A stretch of DNA of 64,000 nt from Planctomycetota bacterium (lineage in GTDB: Bacteria; Planctomycetota; Planctomycetia; Pirellulales; Lacipirellulaceae), in the NCBI GenBank assembly GCA_029259945.1, contig JAJDEF010000037.1, forward strand, positions 58,169 through 122,168, in the 5' to 3' direction. The translations under genes were made by a program, and so were the position numbers. Of the stretch, positions 44,791 through 53,982 are shown one piece after another (position 1 is the stretch's first letter; the number at the start of each line of letters is the position of its first letter). The notes below the pieces were generated by a model, which was not told the DNA's origin, did no database searches, and was given only the letters and a program-made list of their open reading frames with translations.

Positions 44791-45139
44791 GGGGGGAGTT
44801 ACTCCTGTTTGAGGACCCGGGGAGGGCTAGTCGCTTGGTGAATAATGGCACCTCTGACGCTAGCAATCATCGGATTAACGACTGCGCAAAGTAGAACACT
44901 CAGAAAAAATGACCGGTTTGGCCAAATCTAACGGCTAATCCGGATATTCCGGGTTGGAGAAACCTTATGGCTGCAAGGGCCCCCCTCCTCGCGGGCCCCC
45001 AGAACACATGCTATCAGGGCCATCTGGGTTGCACTCTGTCCCACAGCCTGCTAACTTTCCGCCACTTTTCAGGTCGAATTGCCCGCGTAATCCACCGCAT
45101 GAGAAAAAAAGGAACGCGTCACCACACGCGTCACTCCCT
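44791..45139. other. Divergent intergenic region (349 nt)
   Basis: The region separates the minus-strand Lys-rich gene from the plus-strand TPR lipoprotein. It holds GGGCCC twice (44977-44982, 44993-44998) as an inverted repeat, and a direct repeat ACGCGTCAC at 45114-45122 and 45126-45134 just before the TPR start. No strong promoter or ORF was found. Confidence 0.4.
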
Positions 45140-45874
45140 ATGAGTTGTTTTATGGATGCGAAGAAAATCGCCCCGATCCTTCTTGCCCTCTACGGCCTAG
45201 CTTTGTCTGGCTGTAGCACCTCGCAAGCACTCAACTCCGAAGGGGTGCGGCTCTACCAGAACGGCAACTATTCTCAAGCTGCCGAGCAATTTCAACGCGC
45301 CATCGCAAGCAATCCCCGTTCGGCAAATAGCTATTACAATCTGGCTTCGGCCCTGCACAAGAACGGCAAGCTCCACAATCGACAAGAAGATTTGGCCCAA
45401 GCCGAGCAACTCTATAACCAATGCCTTGAATACGATGCGAACCATTCGGAATGTTATCGAGGCCTCGCCGTATTACTCACCGACACCAATCGACAAGACG
45501 CGGCATTTCGCTTGCTCGAAGGTTGGGCCGGGCGCAGTCCACAATTGGCCAATCCGCGCATCGAACTGGCCCGTCTGCTAGAAGAAACCAACAACGCTCC
45601 CCAAGCCTCTACTCGACTGGTCGAAGCACTGGCCATCGATCCCCACAACAGCCGCGCACTCACCGCCCTCGGTCGTTTGCGCGAAGCTGCCGGCGACCCT
45701 CAACAAGCGCTGGCCAACTACCAACGCTCGCTAGCGATCAACCGGTTCCAGCCCGCCATCGCTACACGCGTCGCCTCGCTCCAAGCAGCTACCGGCAGCG
45801 TCCTCGCCCCGGTCGTGACCCCGCCCAACGGAACCCGCACCGTCCAACAATGGCAACCCAACGTCCGCTACTAA
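45140..45874 (+). CDS. TPR-repeat lipoprotein
   Basis: The start at 45140 (or 45152) gives an N-terminus MDAKKIAPILLALYGLALSGC with a lipobox LSGC, so it should be a lipoprotein. Tetratricopeptide repeats follow: GVRLYQNGNYSQAAEQFQRA, NSYYNLASALHKNGKL, and others to about residue 205. The C-terminal residues are Pro/Thr/Val-rich. It probably scaffolds envelope proteins. A longer in-frame start at 44954 lacks a signal sequence and is rejected. Confidence 0.82.
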   Translation: MSCFMDAKKIAPILLALYGLALSGCSTSQALNSEGVRLYQNGNYSQAAEQFQRAIASNPRSANSYYNLASALHKNGKLHNRQEDLAQAEQLYNQCLEYDANHSECYRGLAVLLTDTNRQDAAFRLLEGWAGRSPQLANPRIELARLLEETNNAPQASTRLVEALAIDPHNSRALTALGRLREAAGDPQQALANYQRSLAINRFQPAIATRVASLQAATGSVLAPVVTPPNGTRTVQQWQPNVRY

Positions 45875-45889
45875 CTTTAGTAGGATAGT

Positions 45890-45914
45890 GCCGCTAGGCT
45901 CATTCCTAGCAAGG
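45890..45914. terminator. Hairpin between convergent TPR and lactonase genes
   Basis: GCCGCTAGG (45890 onward) and CCTAGCAAGGC pair as CTAGG/CCTAG with outer GCC/GGC. Its lead-in AGTAGGATAGTGCCG resembles the start of the repeat at 52155, so it may be a degenerate repeat rather than a dedicated terminator. Confidence 0.4.
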
Positions 45915-45922
45915 CAAATAAC

Positions 45923-47065
45923 CTAGAGAGCTTTCGGCCGCAAAAATCGAATGCAATTTGGGTTGGGCATGTTGATTCTGTAGGGCGTGGCAATCAATTT
46001 GCCCGACTGTGGATCAATTCTGAAGACCACCACGCTGTCTGACTTCTGATTGGCCGCGAGTAGGTATTGTCCCGTGGGGTCAACACAGAAATTTCTGGGC
46101 CAGTCACCCCCCGTCGGCGTATGCTCGACGAATGTCAGCTTGCCAGTTTCCGAATCGATTTCGTAGCTCACGATGCTATGGTGCCCCCGATTCGAACCAT
46201 AGAGAAAACGTCCGCTCGGATGCACGACGACCTCCGCGGTATAATTCTCGCCTCGAAAATTCGACGGCAAGGTGGTGACGGTCTGAAACGCTTCGAGTTG
46301 CCCAGCATCGTAACGAAAAGCGACGATCGTCGAATCGAGTTCGTTGATGACGTAAGCAAATTTTCCGTGGGGATGAAACGAAAAGTGACGGGGCCCGGCG
46401 CCCGCTTGCAAAGACACGGATTTAGAGTCGGTCGGTGTCAACGTGCCTGCGTCTGCGTCAAATTCATAGACGACGATCTTGTCGAGGCCCAGGTCCGCTG
46501 CGAAGGCGTAGTGGTTGTTCGCATCCAAATTGATGGAATGGGCGTGCGCTGCCTTGCTGGTGTCCATACTCTCATGCTTTATCAAAGCTGTTTCCGCGCC
46601 CAGGCGACCGTTCACTTCGATCTGCCGAACCACCACCGACCCGCTGCCGTATCCTGCGCTCAGCACATTCTTGCCGCTACGGTCGACCACCAAATGACAG
46701 AGCCCATGTTTGCCATAGGGCTTCTTGTTGATGAGTGAGAGTTCACCGCTAGCCGGATCGATCGAAAACGCGCTTAAGTTCTTCCCGCAGCCGTAGAGAA
46801 AACGTCCGTTAGGATGAATGGTCAAAAACGAGGGTTCCGCCTGCTGGTTCTCGCTGAGCAGTGTGAGCGAACCACTTGCCAGGTCAAATTCATACACGTG
46901 AATACTATTGCCGGCAAAGTAAACCCACAAACGTTCGTCGTCAGCAGCCGATAAGTCGGCCACAAAAACAACGGCCCACCCGTTTAGCAGGCAGACCACG
47001 ACAACGAATGCCTGAAGAAGTCGCGTCAAAAACCAATTCGTTTTTGGAGAATGTATTGACATCAT
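45923..47065 (-). CDS. Lactonase family seven-bladed propeller protein, exported
   Basis: The protein starts with a signal peptide (LLQAFVVVVCLLNGWAVVFVADLSAA) and is followed by the propeller repeats of the 6-phosphogluconolactonase/YbhE lactonase family: FLTIHPNGRFLYGCG, HFSFHPHGKFAYVINEL and FCVDPTGQYLLAAN. Being exported, it is less likely to be the pentose-pathway enzyme and more a periplasmic relative of unknown substrate. The length of 380 is typical. It lies 22 nt downstream of the oxidoreductase at 47087. Confidence 0.82.
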   Translation of the reverse strand: MMSIHSPKTNWFLTRLLQAFVVVVCLLNGWAVVFVADLSAADDERLWVYFAGNSIHVYEFDLASGSLTLLSENQQAEPSFLTIHPNGRFLYGCGKNLSAFSIDPASGELSLINKKPYGKHGLCHLVVDRSGKNVLSAGYGSGSVVVRQIEVNGRLGAETALIKHESMDTSKAAHAHSINLDANNHYAFAADLGLDKIVVYEFDADAGTLTPTDSKSVSLQAGAGPRHFSFHPHGKFAYVINELDSTIVAFRYDAGQLEAFQTVTTLPSNFRGENYTAEVVVHPSGRFLYGSNRGHHSIVSYEIDSETGKLTFVEHTPTGGDWPRNFCVDPTGQYLLAANQKSDSVVVFRIDPQSGKLIATPYRINMPNPNCIRFLRPKAL

Positions 47066-47086
47066 TTCAACTCATAGCGGTTGTTA

Positions 47087-50047
47087 TTATTTTCTGTTCT
47101 TAAAATACGCTCGGTGTAGCACCTGCACCGGATGCAGCGCCACGCGCCCCGTGCCCTGCTTAATCTGTTGCCGGCAACTTACGCCAGAAGCAACCACGGT
47201 AGTATTTTCAGAAGCCGCACGCACCGCAGGCAACAGGCGTTGTTCGCCCATGGCGAGCGAGATTTCATCATGCTCGGCTTCGTAGCCAAACGAACCTGCC
47301 ATCCCGCAACACCCAGAGTCGACCTCTTCGACTTGGCAGCCTGCCAGCCCTAGTGCTCGCAGGCTTGGCTCGGTACCCACCAACGATTTTTGATGACAGT
47401 GTCCGTGAAGCAACACCTGCTCGCTTGCATTTTGAAAATCTAAATCTAGTTCGCCTTGGTCGGCCAGCTTGGCAATAAACTCTTCAAATAAATACGAGTT
47501 CTCTGCAATTTTCGCCGTCCGCGATTCTTTGGGCAGCAGATAAAGCAGCTCATCTCGAAGTGTGAGTAGGCAACTCGGCTCGAGACCGACAATGGGAATT
47601 CCCAGTTCGGCAAACGGGCTTAGTTTTTCGACGCAATCCTGTGCAGCCGCACGGGCTTTGTCGACCATTCCTTTCGAAATCATCGGCCGCCCACAGCAAA
47701 AGTGCCCAGGCAATACCACCTCGAAGCCCGCAGCTTCAAGCAATTCGGTAGCCGCGATGCTTACCTCCGGGTAATTATAAGTGTTAAACGTATCGTTAAA
47801 AAGAACGACCTTGCCCTTGGTGCCAGTTTTTTTATCGCGATTTTCAAACCAAGTCGTAAACGGTTGCCGTGCGAACTTTGGAATCGACCGACGTTGGCTA
47901 AATCCAAACAACCGGTTGAGCAGCACGGCAACTGCACGCGAACCCAACACCGCATTCACCCAAGGTGCCAAAGGCCCAGAGAAAATCCGACTGGCGCGAG
48001 CAATATCCGCCATCATTCGCGTCCGCAACGGGACGCGGTTTTTCTTGAAGTATTGGGCAAGAAACTCGAACTTGATTTTCGTCATGTCCACCGACGAAGG
48101 ACATTCGCTCTTACACGCCTTGCACTCAATGCACAAATCCATCGCCTCGTACATTCGCGGACTCGTCAGCTCTTCGTGCGGCATTTGGCCAGACAACGCC
48201 GCTCGCAAAAGGTTGGCTCGGCCACGGGTGCTATGCTCTTCTTCTTGGGTCACCATGAAGCTGGGGCACATGGTTCCGCTAGTCGATTTACGGCAGACGC
48301 CCGCCCCATTGCACATTTCCACCGCACGATGAAACCCTTGGTCCTCCGAAAAATCAAGTTGCTCGTCGAGTGGTGCGATGGTGTAGTCAGGATCGTAGCG
48401 CAAGTTCTCTGTCATTGCTGGGGCATGGACGATATTGCCGGGATTAAAAAGATTGTTCGGGTCGAACGCACCTTTTACCTGACCGTAGAGCCCATAAAGT
48501 TCGGGGCCAAAGAAGCGCTCGTTCATCCAGCTTCGCGACCGTCCGTCCCCATGCTCGCTAGAAAGCACCCCGTCGTAGCCGTGAAGCAGACCGACGGCAA
48601 ATTCCGATATCTTCGGCAGCTTTGCTACCTCTGAGGCGACCTTGGTATTCAATAGCGGACGAATGTGCAGGCAGCCTGCGCTGGCGTGGGCGTAATACGC
48701 GACCTTCGAACCAAGGTTGCGGCAAAATTTTTCAACCTCAGTCACATAGTCGGCCAAATGCTCGACCGGCACCGCCGAGTCTTCGATAAACGGAATCGGC
48801 TTGTGATCCCCCCGCTTACTCATCAACAAACCCAAGCCCGCCTTACGCACTTCCCAGACGTCACGTTGCTGTTGTGCGGTCAAGCCCTCGGTGACCACTC
48901 CGCACGGAACACTCTGGCTGCGCAGGTGATTTTTCAGTCGATCGAGCTTATGTCGCAACTCGACTTCGTTCGCGCCATAAAATTCGGTAATTAAAATGCA
49001 GTTCGGCGTCCCCTCCGTAAAATTATTGAGCAGGGGGCCAAACTGTTTTGATTTACGGCAAAGCTGCATTCCGGTGTCGTCGAGCAATTCGACGACGGAT
49101 GGCCCCACTTCAAGAATCGTGGAGACCGCCGTCAGAGCAGGATAAACCTCGTCGAAGTGAATAATGGCCAGTGCCGTCTGAGTGGGGCGGGGAACAAGAT
49201 TTAGCTTGATCTCATTCATCACCGCCAGCGTGCCTTCAGAACCGCATAGTATCTTCGCAAGATTGAAACGCGGATCCTGCGGACTCTGATACGAAAAATC
49301 GCCCGACGCAAGCCGATCGAGGTTGTATCCGCCACAACGTCGCCAATGTTTCGGCGTCGCTGCTTGAATGGCCGCAAGGTTTTCGGGCGAGCCGACCAAT
49401 CGGGCCATCGCTTGATAAATCTGGCCTTCGAGCCCGCCTCGTTTGCCAAATGTTTCGAGCTGCCCCTCTTCGAGCGGACCAAAATTCGCGGAGCTGCCAT
49501 CGCTAAGAAAAACTTGTGTTTCCAATACATGGTCGGCAGCCATTCCGTAGACAATCGAGTGGCTACCCGTCGCGTTGTTGGCAACGATCCCGCCCATCGC
49601 TGCCCGATTGCTGCTAGCCGGATCGGGGCCAAACTGTAAGCCGTAGGGTTTGAGGTGCAGATTCAATGGATCGAGCACGACGCCCGGTTGAACGCGTACC
49701 CACTTTTCGTCGGCGTTCACTTCGACCACCGAGTCCATATACCGAGTGAGATCGAGTACCACGGCTTCGTTTACCGCTTGACCCGCCAAGCTGCTGCCAC
49801 CAGTGCGCGGCAAGACGGGCACACGGTGTTTTGCCGCAAGTTCCACGGCCGCTTGCAAATCTTCAGCATTGCGAGGCAACACCACGGCGTGGGGCACCGC
49901 GCGATAGATACTGGCGTCGGTGCTATAGAGCACTCGGCTGTAAAGGTCGGCGCGAATATCGCCACCCGTCCGCTTTTTCAGCTCGGCTAGATATTCTTCG
50001 ACGGCTTCTGTCTGACGTGGCAAGGCGGGAGCGGACAGCATGGGCAT
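47087..50047 (-). CDS. FAD-linked oxidase/Fe-S fusion (GlcD-GlcF or D-lactate dehydrogenase type)
   Basis: A 986-residue fusion. Residues about 1-260 are an FAD-binding PCMH domain (PRTGGSSLAGQAVNEAVVLDL, AMGGIVANNATGSHS), then the FAD-oxidase C-terminal domain with DHKPIPFIEDSAVP and SSEHGDGRSR. Residues about 580-680 hold Fe-S motifs CNGAGVCR and CIECKACKSECP. The C-terminal third has CCG-domain Cys residues (HFCCGRPMISKG, CHQKSLVG, DSGCCGMAGSFG). This is the order of fused GlcDF/YdiJ-type 2-hydroxyacid dehydrogenases, which oxidise D-2-hydroxy acids and pass electrons to the respiratory chain. The substrate is unknown. Confidence 0.92.
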   Translation of the reverse strand: MPMLSAPALPRQTEAVEEYLAELKKRTGGDIRADLYSRVLYSTDASIYRAVPHAVVLPRNAEDLQAAVELAAKHRVPVLPRTGGSSLAGQAVNEAVVLDLTRYMDSVVEVNADEKWVRVQPGVVLDPLNLHLKPYGLQFGPDPASSNRAAMGGIVANNATGSHSIVYGMAADHVLETQVFLSDGSSANFGPLEEGQLETFGKRGGLEGQIYQAMARLVGSPENLAAIQAATPKHWRRCGGYNLDRLASGDFSYQSPQDPRFNLAKILCGSEGTLAVMNEIKLNLVPRPTQTALAIIHFDEVYPALTAVSTILEVGPSVVELLDDTGMQLCRKSKQFGPLLNNFTEGTPNCILITEFYGANEVELRHKLDRLKNHLRSQSVPCGVVTEGLTAQQQRDVWEVRKAGLGLLMSKRGDHKPIPFIEDSAVPVEHLADYVTEVEKFCRNLGSKVAYYAHASAGCLHIRPLLNTKVASEVAKLPKISEFAVGLLHGYDGVLSSEHGDGRSRSWMNERFFGPELYGLYGQVKGAFDPNNLFNPGNIVHAPAMTENLRYDPDYTIAPLDEQLDFSEDQGFHRAVEMCNGAGVCRKSTSGTMCPSFMVTQEEEHSTRGRANLLRAALSGQMPHEELTSPRMYEAMDLCIECKACKSECPSSVDMTKIKFEFLAQYFKKNRVPLRTRMMADIARASRIFSGPLAPWVNAVLGSRAVAVLLNRLFGFSQRRSIPKFARQPFTTWFENRDKKTGTKGKVVLFNDTFNTYNYPEVSIAATELLEAAGFEVVLPGHFCCGRPMISKGMVDKARAAAQDCVEKLSPFAELGIPIVGLEPSCLLTLRDELLYLLPKESRTAKIAENSYLFEEFIAKLADQGELDLDFQNASEQVLLHGHCHQKSLVGTEPSLRALGLAGCQVEEVDSGCCGMAGSFGYEAEHDEISLAMGEQRLLPAVRAASENTTVVASGVSCRQQIKQGTGRVALHPVQVLHRAYFKNRK

Positions 50048-50182
50048 TGAGGATTTAGCTTATTATTTGGGTCACTTTCGAAGACGTTGACCATGATAGA
50101 CCTTCACCACCGTTTTCTCAACTATTCGCGACAACAAGCGAACCCAAACGGTGGCACCCTTGTCCTGAAACCAACAACCCCC

Positions 50183-50205
50183 ATAGCCCGGCCATCCTGG
50201 CCGGA
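50183..50205. repeat. REP-like palindrome, ATAGCCCGGCCATCC family, copy 2
   Basis: Identical over 23 nt to 12304-12326 and 60392-60414. It lies in the 420-nt gap between two divergent genes (oxidoreductase and MATE). Confidence 0.85.
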
Positions 50206-50266
50206 AATAACGCTGACCGACTACAAAGTCGGTACGATCAATCAAAAAGACAGGAAGTAAAGATTT

Positions 50267-50331
50267 ACCACAGAGGACACAGAGCAGCACAGAGTGCCTG
50301 AAAATAAGCTTTTCTCAGTGTTCTCTGTGGT
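50267..50331. repeat. CCACAGAGGACACAGAG palindromic element, copy 1
   Basis: ACCACAGAGGACACAGAG at the left end mirrors TGTTCTCTGTGGT at the right end, with an internal AT-rich centre (AAAATAAGCTTTTC). A closely similar element occurs at 58142-58216. Confidence 0.8.
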
Positions 50332-50467
50332 TCAGTTAATTTTTGTTTTATTTCATGTAATTGCGACTTTGCAGTTCATCTGAGGAGTAGCAAAACCCAA
50401 CTGCGATGCACCCAAATATCCGCTACAATGACGGTCCAATTCATCTCATCTCTCAGGGCAGAATCAC

Positions 50468-51931
50468 GTGGCTAGTGCAGAGACAATATCTTCGACCAAT
50501 CAATCCTCCTGGTGGCGTCGCCCGGCAGGGGGCCGAGAAGTGCTGCAGGTGGCTGTGCCGCTGGTCGTTTCCACCGTCTCGATGACCGTGATGACGTTTG
50601 TCGATCGGATGTTTCTCAACTGGGTTTCAGGCACGGCCATGTCGGCCGCCTTTTCGGCCACGATTATCTGGTTTGCCTTCTTTTGTTTACCGACGGGTAT
50701 CTGCGGATACGTCAACACGTTTGTCTCGCAATATCATGGCAACAAACAACCGAAGCGCATCGGCCCCAGCGTTTGGCAGGGGGTGTGGGTTGCGGTCGTG
50801 ATGGCGCCCTTCTCGTTTGCGCTCATCCCGGCGGCATCGTGGATTTTCGCATGGGCCCGACATAGCCCGGAGGTGACGCAATTCGAAATCACCTATTTCC
50901 AAATTCTCTGCGTCGGCGGGCCCGCGATGCTTGCCGCGACCGCGCTCTCGGCATTCTATAGCGGGCGAGGCAAAACTTGGGTCGTGATGCTGGTCGACGC
51001 CGGCGTGGTGGTTTTGAATCTCGTGCTCGACTACCTCTGGATTTTTGGCTACGCCGGTTTTCCTGAGATGGGCATCGCCGGCGCCGGCTGGGCGACAGTC
51101 ACCGCACTCTGGGTCAAGGCCGTTATTTATTTGCTGCTCGTCCTTCAGAAAGAAAACCGCAAATCGTTCGACACCGGGGCAGGCCTTCGCTTCGATCGAG
51201 AACTGTTCAGGCGGCTACTCTCTTTCGGCGGACCAAGTGGCGTGCAACTATTGCTCGACATGATGGGATTCACCGTGTTCGTGGTCCTCATCGGACGCGT
51301 CGGCAATTTGGCAGCCGATGCCACAACGCTTGCCTTTAGCATTGCGATGGTCGCGTTCATGCCCATCTTGGGGGTCGGCATGGGGGTGAGTGTCTTGGTC
51401 GGCCAGCACCTGGGCGAAAATCGCGACGACCTGGCCGCCCGTGCCACATGGACGGCGCTACAAATTTCGTGGACCTACATGGTGCTAATTTCGGCACTCT
51501 ACATTTTTGTGCCCGACCTTTTCCTTTACGGTTTTTTCGCCCAAAACAACGCTTCGCCCGCCGACAAAGAGGCGCTACACACCACGGCCGTCAACCTGTT
51601 GAAAATTGTTGCTGCCTACAACATGATGGACGCGATGTTTATGATCTTCGCGTCGGCCGTCAAAGGAGCCGGGGACACTCGCTTTGTCATGCGCGCCAGC
51701 ATGGTGATGGGCAGCGTCCTCGTTTTGCTGAGTTGGTTGACCATCGTCGTCTTCAAGCTCAGCGTCTACGGCTGTTGGATCACCGTCACCGTCTGGGTAT
51801 GCACCAACGGAATCATTTTCTTAATCCGTTTTCTAGGCGGCCGATGGCGCAGCATGCGAGTCATCGAACTCCGTGAGGAACCGTTGCAAAGCACACCCGC
51901 CGTGGAACTGGCAATCGAACCGGCCGAGTAA
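50468..51931 (+). CDS. MATE family efflux transporter
   Basis: A 487-residue inner-membrane antiporter with about 12 hydrophobic helices. The N-terminal half includes VAVPLVVSTVSMTVMTFVDR and NTFVSQYHG, and the second half GADATTLAFSIAMVAFMP-like (NLAADATTLAFSIAMVAF) and the intrahelical VLVGQHLG. It would exchange Na+ or H+ for cationic compounds. The start is GTG at 50468. No regulator gene lies beside it. Confidence 0.92.
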   Translation: MASAETISSTNQSSWWRRPAGGREVLQVAVPLVVSTVSMTVMTFVDRMFLNWVSGTAMSAAFSATIIWFAFFCLPTGICGYVNTFVSQYHGNKQPKRIGPSVWQGVWVAVVMAPFSFALIPAASWIFAWARHSPEVTQFEITYFQILCVGGPAMLAATALSAFYSGRGKTWVVMLVDAGVVVLNLVLDYLWIFGYAGFPEMGIAGAGWATVTALWVKAVIYLLLVLQKENRKSFDTGAGLRFDRELFRRLLSFGGPSGVQLLLDMMGFTVFVVLIGRVGNLAADATTLAFSIAMVAFMPILGVGMGVSVLVGQHLGENRDDLAARATWTALQISWTYMVLISALYIFVPDLFLYGFFAQNNASPADKEALHTTAVNLLKIVAAYNMMDAMFMIFASAVKGAGDTRFVMRASMVMGSVLVLLSWLTIVVFKLSVYGCWITVTVWVCTNGIIFLIRFLGGRWRSMRVIELREEPLQSTPAVELAIEPAE

Positions 51932-52022
51932 CGGGGATGTGAGATGTTTGATCTTTGATTGATGATGTTTGATGACGAAGGCAATCAATGTTGATAACGG
52001 CTGTTTCGACGTTGTCACCAAA

Positions 52023-52115
52023 TATGCCGAAGGCATAAAACAACAAAGCCCAGGGTCGCGAAGCGCACCCTGGGTAACGGTTAACCCCCAAATAAACCCC
52101 GAAGGGGCTTTACAC
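52023..52115. repeat. Palindrome-rich intergenic repeat (CCCAGGGT family), copy 2
   Basis: GCCCAGGGTCGCGAAGCGCA then CCCTGGGT (52048-52075) forms a hairpin and AACCCCGAAGGGGCTT (52095-52110) a second. The lead-in GCCGAAGGCATAAAACAAC matches the copy at 9708. Confidence 0.8.
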
Positions 52116-52154
52116 AAAGTCCAACAGCAAAAGAGTTTAGTGATTCGTAAAACA

Positions 52155-52283
52155 GTAGGATGGTGCCGTTAGGCCCATCGTCCAAGGTGATTCAAACCCA
52201 AACGAATCGATGGGCCGCCGCTCCGCTTTGGCCCATCCTACCTGCTGGCGCTTCGCATGCTCACGACAAGCGTGAGCATGGCA
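52155..52283. repeat. Composite repeat with GTAGGATGG/CCATCCTAC and GCATGCTCAC hairpins
   Basis: GTAGGATGGTGCCGTTAGGC and CATCG (52155-52180) face CGATGGGCCGCC and GGCCCATCCTAC (52208-52241). Then GCATGCTCACGACAAGCGTG plus AGCATGGC (52256-52283) makes a second hairpin. It is intergenic and has no ORF. Confidence 0.7.
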
Positions 52284-52292
52284 CCCGGCCAA

Positions 52293-52808
52293 TTACGGCT
52301 CCGCTTCATCCGTTTTTTCGATCATCTTCCTGCCAAGAACACGTTTGAGTAAGTAAATGCCACACATGCCAGCAGGAACCATAATCAGTAGAGAAACAAA
52401 ACCAAACGCCAGGCCCATGACACCACAGGCCAGCGACCCAAGGATCAGAACGGTTAACCCTTCGGACGCTGAAGGGAACAAGCCGGTTTTCAAGAATCCC
52501 ACAAACTCACTGCCCGTCGCAAAGAGGATACCAAAGAAGAACGCACAAATAAGAATCACCATGACTGAGGTGAGTCCCATTTCGGTGAGCCCATTAGCTT
52601 GGTAGATTTTCTTGCGAAGTAGGAGAGCTGCGAACAGTCCAGCAAGTGACATTGCAGCGATTTGGATGGCCCAAGTTTTGCTTGCATGAAGATACGCTGG
52701 GCTGATCAGGATGTTTCCCGTAAATGGCCAAACCAAGAGAATCGGCCACATCAGTGCGCCAAGAATAAGTGACAATAGACAGTATGTGAGATGTCTTCGC
52801 ATGGCCAC
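52293..52808 (-). CDS. Hypothetical membrane protein (171 aa)
   Basis: About four hydrophobic segments (LTYCLLSLILGALMWPILLV, IQIAAMSLAGLFAALLLR, SVMVILICAFFFGILFA, LACGVMGLAFGFVSLLIMV) with a short charged C-terminus (RKMIEKTDEAEP). No family was recognised. The start could be 52808 or the ATG two codons later. It is isolated between repeats and galE. Confidence 0.6.
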   Translation of the reverse strand: MAMRRHLTYCLLSLILGALMWPILLVWPFTGNILISPAYLHASKTWAIQIAAMSLAGLFAALLLRKKIYQANGLTEMGLTSVMVILICAFFFGILFATGSEFVGFLKTGLFPSASEGLTVLILGSLACGVMGLAFGFVSLLIMVPAGMCGIYLLKRVLGRKMIEKTDEAEP

Positions 52809-52908
52809 GGTTCAGGTTGAATCTTATTAATTAAGCATGTTATTAGATTGCAATTCTTCCAATAAACACCAACCCATGAAACCACACCGAAAATATTTCC
52901 CCCACCCA

Positions 52909-52945
52909 CTCTGTGTCACTCCGTGCCCTCTGAGGCAATCCTTTT
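52909..52945. repeat. Degenerate half copy of the CCACAGAGG element
   Basis: CTCTGTGTCACTCCGTGCCC then TCTGAGG resembles the right half of the element at 58142-58216 (CTCTGTGTTACTCAGTGTCC). It lies in the galE downstream gap. Confidence 0.55.
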
Positions 52946-52963
52946 CCCCCAGCAAAGGCACAG

Positions 52964-53953
52964 TCATTCCCCCCGCACAAAACCCCGCGGGTTTTGTTGA
53001 TGCCAGTGCCAGGCGCTGGCGACGATCGCTTCGATATGGGTGTATTTTGGTTGCCAGCCGAGTGTTTGGTTGGCTAGCGAGGCGTCGGCGACCAGCTCGG
53101 GCGGGTCGCCTTCGCGACGACCTACGATTTCAACCGGGATCGGGTGCCCGGTCACTTTACGGCATGCTTCGACAACTTGCATGACGCTAGCTCCGTTGCC
53201 GGTGCCCAGGTTGAGCTTGAGTTGCGAGCCGTCGTTCAGATTTTTAAGCGCCGCGAGATGCGCGGTTGCCAAATCATCGACATGGATATAGTCGCGAACA
53301 CAAGTGCCGTCGGGCGTGGGATAGTCGTCGCCGAAGATTTTGATGTTCTCGCGCTGCCCCAGTGCAACCTGCAACACAAGCGGGATAAGATGCGTCTCGG
53401 GGTCGTGGTCTTCGCCAATCGAGCTGTCTGCGGCTGCCCCCGAAGCATTGAAATAACGCAGGGCCGCATAGCCCAAGCCATAAGCATGCGAGTAGTCGGC
53501 CAAGGCATGTTCGATGACCAGTTTTGTGAACCCATAAGGATTGATGGGCGATTGTTTTTCTGACTCGGTAATCGGCACCCGTTCGGGCGTGCCGTAGGTA
53601 GCACACGTGCTAGAAAACACAATCCGATTCACGCCGGCTGCGCGCATCGAGTCGAGCAACGAGAGGGTACCTACGATATTGTTTTGGTAGTATTCAGCCG
53701 GATTGGTGACCGAAACGCCCACATAGGCCAAGGCAGCGAAGTGCATGACCGCCTCGATTTTATGTTCGCGCAGCGTCGCTTCGAGCTTCGTCCGATCCAT
53801 CAAATCGCCCACCACCAGACGGCCCTCAGGCACCGCCTTGCGATGGCCTTCCGAGAGATTGTCGTAAGCCCAAACGTCGTGGCCCGCCCGATGCAACATC
53901 CAAGCCGCATGCGAACCCACATACCCAGCACCACCAGTAAGTAAAACTCTCAT
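52964..53953 (-). CDS. galE: UDP-glucose 4-epimerase
   Basis: A short-chain-dehydrogenase-type epimerase interconverting UDP-glucose and UDP-galactose. The N-terminal Rossmann motif is TGGAGYVGSHAAWML, the catalytic Ser-x-x-x is in SSTCATYG, and the Tyr-x3-Lys pair is YGFTK. The C-terminal substrate domain (YFNASGAAADSSIGEDHDPE, FGDDYPTPDGTCVRDYIHVDD) is typical GalE. Length 329. It lies 29 nt downstream of the phosphatase-like gene at 53983, so the two may be cotranscribed. Confidence 0.95.
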   Translation of the reverse strand: MRVLLTGGAGYVGSHAAWMLHRAGHDVWAYDNLSEGHRKAVPEGRLVVGDLMDRTKLEATLREHKIEAVMHFAALAYVGVSVTNPAEYYQNNIVGTLSLLDSMRAAGVNRIVFSSTCATYGTPERVPITESEKQSPINPYGFTKLVIEHALADYSHAYGLGYAALRYFNASGAAADSSIGEDHDPETHLIPLVLQVALGQRENIKIFGDDYPTPDGTCVRDYIHVDDLATAHLAALKNLNDGSQLKLNLGTGNGASVMQVVEACRKVTGHPIPVEIVGRREGDPPELVADASLANQTLGWQPKYTHIEAIVASAWHWHQQNPRGFVRGE

Positions 53954-53982
53954 CGATAGAATATTTCTCTTCTAGGAAAAAA

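Noticed and set aside
44954-45139. Longer N-terminus for the TPR lipoprotein (start at 44954)
   Set aside because: The added 62 residues are Pro/Gly-rich with no signal sequence, while the start at 45140/45152 gives a proper lipobox.
47702-48634. A 310-codon antisense open frame inside the GlcD-type oxidoreductase gene, plus similar long antisense frames at 58305-59240 and 29883-30692
   Set aside because: Each overlaps a strongly recognisable gene on the other strand and encodes basic, low-complexity protein. They are mirrors of codon bias in G+C-rich genes.
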